A stretch of DNA of 7,560 bases, from the NCBI GenBank assembly GCA_015486905.1, contig WFQV01000379.1, positions 1-7,560 on the forward strand, read 5' to 3'. The position numbers were made by a program, and so were the translations under genes. The notes beneath the pieces are model-generated. The model did not search any database. It saw only the letters and a program-made list of their open reading frames with translations, and was not told the origin of the DNA. This document shows positions 5,380 to 7,560 of this stretch, piece after piece (positions within the stretch are counted from its first letter, which is position 1; every line of letters begins with the position of its first letter). The stretch comes from Melioribacteraceae bacterium. GTDB lineage: Bacteria > Bacteroidota > Ignavibacteria > Ignavibacteriales > Melioribacteraceae.

Positions 5380-6479
5380 TGGCAAAACAGACCTTCTATT
5401 CCAGATTAACGGCTAAAATTATTAAAAGTCTTACCGCAATTGAGGAAAACCCGAGTAAAAATATCGGCAATCCGAAAGAAATTCTTGTGGTACGTCAACA
5501 CAACCAGTTTGGCGATTTACTTGCCAGCGTCCCTTTGCTCAGAGCTTTAAAGGAAACCTTCCCCACGGCGAACGTCACTTTAATTGTTAGCCCGGAAAAT
5601 TATTTTGCGGTAACAAAGAATGAGTACATCGACAGATATTTTATTTTTGACAAACGGAAAATATTAAATCCCTATTATTTCTTTTCGCTGTGGAAATTAT
5701 TACGGAAAAAATACGACCTTGCTATTGTACCCGTCACGGTTGCAATTTCTTACACAAGCTCCTTGCTCTGCCGTTTGGCGAATGCAAAAATCAGAATAGG
5801 ACCTGCTTTTTTGAGCGGGGCAAAAAACGACTTCGATTATTTCTTCGACCGCCGTGTGAGCTTAGACTGGCGTAAACATCCCGATGCCCATGTAAGCGAT
5901 TTCGGCTTGGAAATACTACGCCCGTTCGGCATTAATACAAAGGACTTTACCACAAACATTGCTTTCAACGATGAAGAAATTCGGAAAGCAAAATCTTTCT
6001 TAACCGAGAAGGGAATAGCAGAAGGAAAAACTTTAATCGGGATTCATCCCGGTGCCGGTAAACCCCGCAATCGTTGGTCGATGCTTAAATTCATTAAGTT
6101 GATTCAAAAATTGAAAAAAGAATACGATGCCGAATTTATCATTACCGGGAGCAAAGCGGACATCCACGAAATTAATTTTTTAAAAGCAAACTCTCCTGTT
6201 AAATTGAACTTTTTCCTTGACCGCACAATACCCGTTTTAGCAGCAATGATTTCCCTTTGCGATTTGTTCATTACAAACGATACCGGAGTAATGCACGTTG
6301 CCGGCGCAACCGAGACCCCGCAAATTTCAATCTTCGGCCCTACCAATCCTTTTAACTGGGCGCCTCTCGGTGTTAATAAATATTTCATTCGTAAATCCGA
6401 TTTGATTGACGATGTTACCGTCGAAGATGTTTTAAAACTTGCCGAAATACTTTTAAAACCTACGGCTTTGTCAGAGTAA
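5379..6479 (+). CDS. Glycosyltransferase family 9 (heptosyltransferase-like)
   Basis: This 366-residue GT-B fold protein is related to ADP-heptose:LPS heptosyltransferases (WaaC/WaaF). The N-terminal domain opens with ILVVRQHNQFGDLLASVPLL. Asp46 in the GD pair corresponds to the catalytic acid of this family, and TFPTANVTLIVSPENY follows as the usual second strand. The C-terminal nucleotide-sugar domain has IHPGAGKPRNRW (222-233), then ITGSKADIHE, and the clear donor motif TNDTGVMHVAGA (299-310) with FGPTNP (319-324). There is no signal peptide or membrane helix; it should act on the cytoplasmic side of the inner membrane in LPS core or surface-glycan synthesis. Donor and acceptor cannot be told. 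A 30-residue N-terminal extension before the first strand includes a basic helix. The start overlaps the previous stop by one base. Confidence 0.92.
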   Translation: MAKQTFYSRLTAKIIKSLTAIEENPSKNIGNPKEILVVRQHNQFGDLLASVPLLRALKETFPTANVTLIVSPENYFAVTKNEYIDRYFIFDKRKILNPYYFFSLWKLLRKKYDLAIVPVTVAISYTSSLLCRLANAKIRIGPAFLSGAKNDFDYFFDRRVSLDWRKHPDAHVSDFGLEILRPFGINTKDFTTNIAFNDEEIRKAKSFLTEKGIAEGKTLIGIHPGAGKPRNRWSMLKFIKLIQKLKKEYDAEFIITGSKADIHEINFLKANSPVKLNFFLDRTIPVLAAMISLCDLFITNDTGVMHVAGATETPQISIFGPTNPFNWAPLGVNKYFIRKSDLIDDVTVEDVLKLAEILLKPTALSE

Positions 6480-6488
6480 GCGTCAGCT

Positions 6489-7412
6489 ATGAATATTGCT
6501 GTGATTGACATCGGTTCAAATTCTTTTCACATGATTATTGTGCGAGCTAATAAAAACGGGGCTTTCTCCCCTATTGAAAGAAGGAGGAAAGTTGTTAGAC
6601 TTTTACAATCGGAAGGGAAAATTAAACCGGAAGATTTTGAAAAGGGCGTTAAAACTCTAAGGGAATTCAAATCCTCTGCAGAACATTACAATGCGGAAAT
6701 TGTAGCAATTGCTACAAGTGCTTTGAGAGAAGCTGAGAATAGAAGGGAATTTTTAAATGCGGTTAGAAAAGAAGCGGGAATTGAAATTGAAGTAATTGAC
6801 GGTAAAAAAGAAGCCGAGTTGGTTTTCTTAGGCGCAACATTTCCTTTCAACAGGCAAAATAAAAATATTTTGAATATAGACATCGGCGGCGGAAGCACTG
6901 AAATTACCATCGGTAAAATGGGCAAAATCCTTTTGGCTGAAAGCCTTAATTTGGGCGCAGTGAGATTGACAAAAATGTTTTGCGAAGATTCTATTGTGAA
7001 CGAGGAACGATTAAACAGATGTACAAATTACCTAAGAAATGCGCTAAAAGATATTGCCCCGGAGGTTAATGAGACCGGTTTCGAACAATGCTTTGGTTCG
7101 GGTGGTACCGTTGTTTCTCTCGGTTTAATGATAGCCGCAAATAAAGGAATTAAGTTTAGAAAATTTGAGAATATTTCCGGGTTTGAATTTTCGGTAACGG
7201 ATTTAAGGGAAATTGCCTCGTTAATTTTTTCCAAATCAACTCCGGAAGAAAGAGCAAAGATCAAAATGTTGGACAAAGAGCGAGCGGATATTATCCCCGC
7301 AGGAGCGAAAATTCTAACGGAAATTTTTGATTTGTTGAAAATTAAAAAAATGTCTGTCTCATTACAAGGCTTAAAGGAAGGTGCTCTTTACGACTATTTG
7401 AAAAAAAATTGA
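6489..7412 (+). CDS. Ppx/GppA-family phosphatase, short form
   Basis: The product has 307 residues and an ASKHA (actin/Hsp70-like) fold. It hydrolyses polyphosphate ends or converts pppGpp to ppGpp. The first phosphate loop is AVIDIGSNSFHMIIV (4-18) and the second is NIDIGGGSTEITIG from residue 129. Glu108 in GKKEAELVFLG corresponds to the catalytic glutamate, Glu121 in E. coli Ppx. Further motifs are ATSALREAENR (75-85), GSGGTVVSLG, ERADIIPAGAKIL and GLKEGALYDYL. It ends right after this core, so the C-terminal HD-type domain of the roughly 500-residue proteins is absent; short forms like this are common in many phyla. Which substrate it prefers is open. It lies 9 bases after the GT9 gene with no good ribosome site, so it probably depends on the same transcript. 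Confidence 0.92.
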   Translation: MNIAVIDIGSNSFHMIIVRANKNGAFSPIERRRKVVRLLQSEGKIKPEDFEKGVKTLREFKSSAEHYNAEIVAIATSALREAENRREFLNAVRKEAGIEIEVIDGKKEAELVFLGATFPFNRQNKNILNIDIGGGSTEITIGKMGKILLAESLNLGAVRLTKMFCEDSIVNEERLNRCTNYLRNALKDIAPEVNETGFEQCFGSGGTVVSLGLMIAANKGIKFRKFENISGFEFSVTDLREIASLIFSKSTPEERAKIKMLDKERADIIPAGAKILTEIFDLLKIKKMSVSLQGLKEGALYDYLKKN

Positions 7413-7464
7413 GAACTAAAAAGTACTCGTATTTGCAAACGGGATTGTCAAAAAGCCAAATTCC

Positions 7465-7498
7465 GTTATTGTGAGGAGTGAAGAGACGTGGAAATCTG
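7465..7498. repeat. Copy 2 of a short dispersed intergenic repeat
   Basis: This 34-base unit begins GTTATTGTGAGGAGTGAAG and ends GACGTGGAAATCTG. It closely follows the widespread intergenic repeat whose ancestral form begins GTCATTGCGAGGAGCG and ends GACGTGGCAATCT. A few substitutions have spoiled the terminal ATTGC/GCAAT pairing. The unit at 827-859 has the same ends and nearly the same length. It lies in the gap after ppx. Confidence 0.55.
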
Positions 7499-7511
7499 AC
7501 GAATAAACCGG

Positions 7512-7551
7512 ATTGTTTGATTGCATGGATGCATGGGTGGATGTTTGGATG
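7512..7551. repeat. Degenerate tetranucleotide repeat tract (NNTG x10)
   Basis: Ten consecutive 4-base units all end in TG: ATTG TTTG ATTG CATG, then GATG CATG GGTG, then GATG TTTG GATG. GATG is the most frequent unit, and TGGATG recurs three times, at 7526, 7538 and 7546. The tract looks like an aged simple-sequence repeat of the kind seen between genes. It continues up to 9 bases before the window edge. Confidence 0.6.
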
Positions 7552-7560
7552 GTCCGACTA

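Noticed and set aside
7413..7460. Intrinsic terminator after ppx
   Set aside because: CGTATTTGCAAACG is a weak, bulged inverted repeat and no T-run follows it.
1..7560. CRISPR array or insertion sequence with transposase
   Set aside because: No evenly spaced identical repeats and no transposase, integrase or Cas motifs in any frame.

Overview
The window is AT-rich and strongly gene-dense over its right two thirds. Three things point to the Bacteroidota/Chlorobi side of bacteria, most likely an Ignavibacteria-type genome: a secreted YCF48/BNR-like protein, a promoter that fits the Bacteroidota -33/-7 form, and a compact folB-folK-deoxynucleoside kinase block. This is an inference from gene content and style, not from a marker gene.

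Left part (1-1008). A minus-strand gene for a secreted beta-propeller-type (YCF48/BNR) protein runs off the left edge. An in-frame TGA lies exactly where the signal peptide ends. About 570 bases without a recognisable gene follow. They hold a 16-bp direct repeat, a 16-bp perfect palindrome nested in a larger hairpin, several further short hairpins, a copy of a short dispersed repeat, and the promoter of the next gene.

Middle (1018-2735). An AAA/DUF4143 ATPase gene is joined, with a 4-base overlap, to what remains of a pgeF (YfiH/DUF152) gene. The pgeF remnant has lost its N-terminal coding part and carries two frameshifts, so it reads as a pseudogene. The simplest reading is that the ATPase gene and the sequence before it arrived by rearrangement or insertion and replaced the original start of the operon.

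Right part (2728-7412). Seven intact genes are packed head to tail on the plus strand with overlaps or a 9-base gap: an EamA/DMT transporter, folB, folK, a deoxynucleoside kinase starting with TTG, a small membrane-anchored protein, a GT9 glycosyltransferase, and a short Ppx/GppA phosphatase. They are probably one transcription unit. FolB and FolK catalyse successive pterin steps of folate synthesis, and the kinase feeds dNTP pools. The GT9 protein probably works on surface polysaccharide or LPS core, and Ppx/GppA on polyphosphate or pppGpp. The only promoter I can see for this block is the one before the ATPase gene.

The right edge (7413-7560) is intergenic. It carries a second copy of the dispersed repeat and a 40-bp tract with strict 4-base periodicity. 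I do not see a clearly new defence or other multi-gene system. The most interesting features are the disrupted pgeF locus with the adjoining ATPase, and the hairpin- and repeat-rich intergenic DNA.
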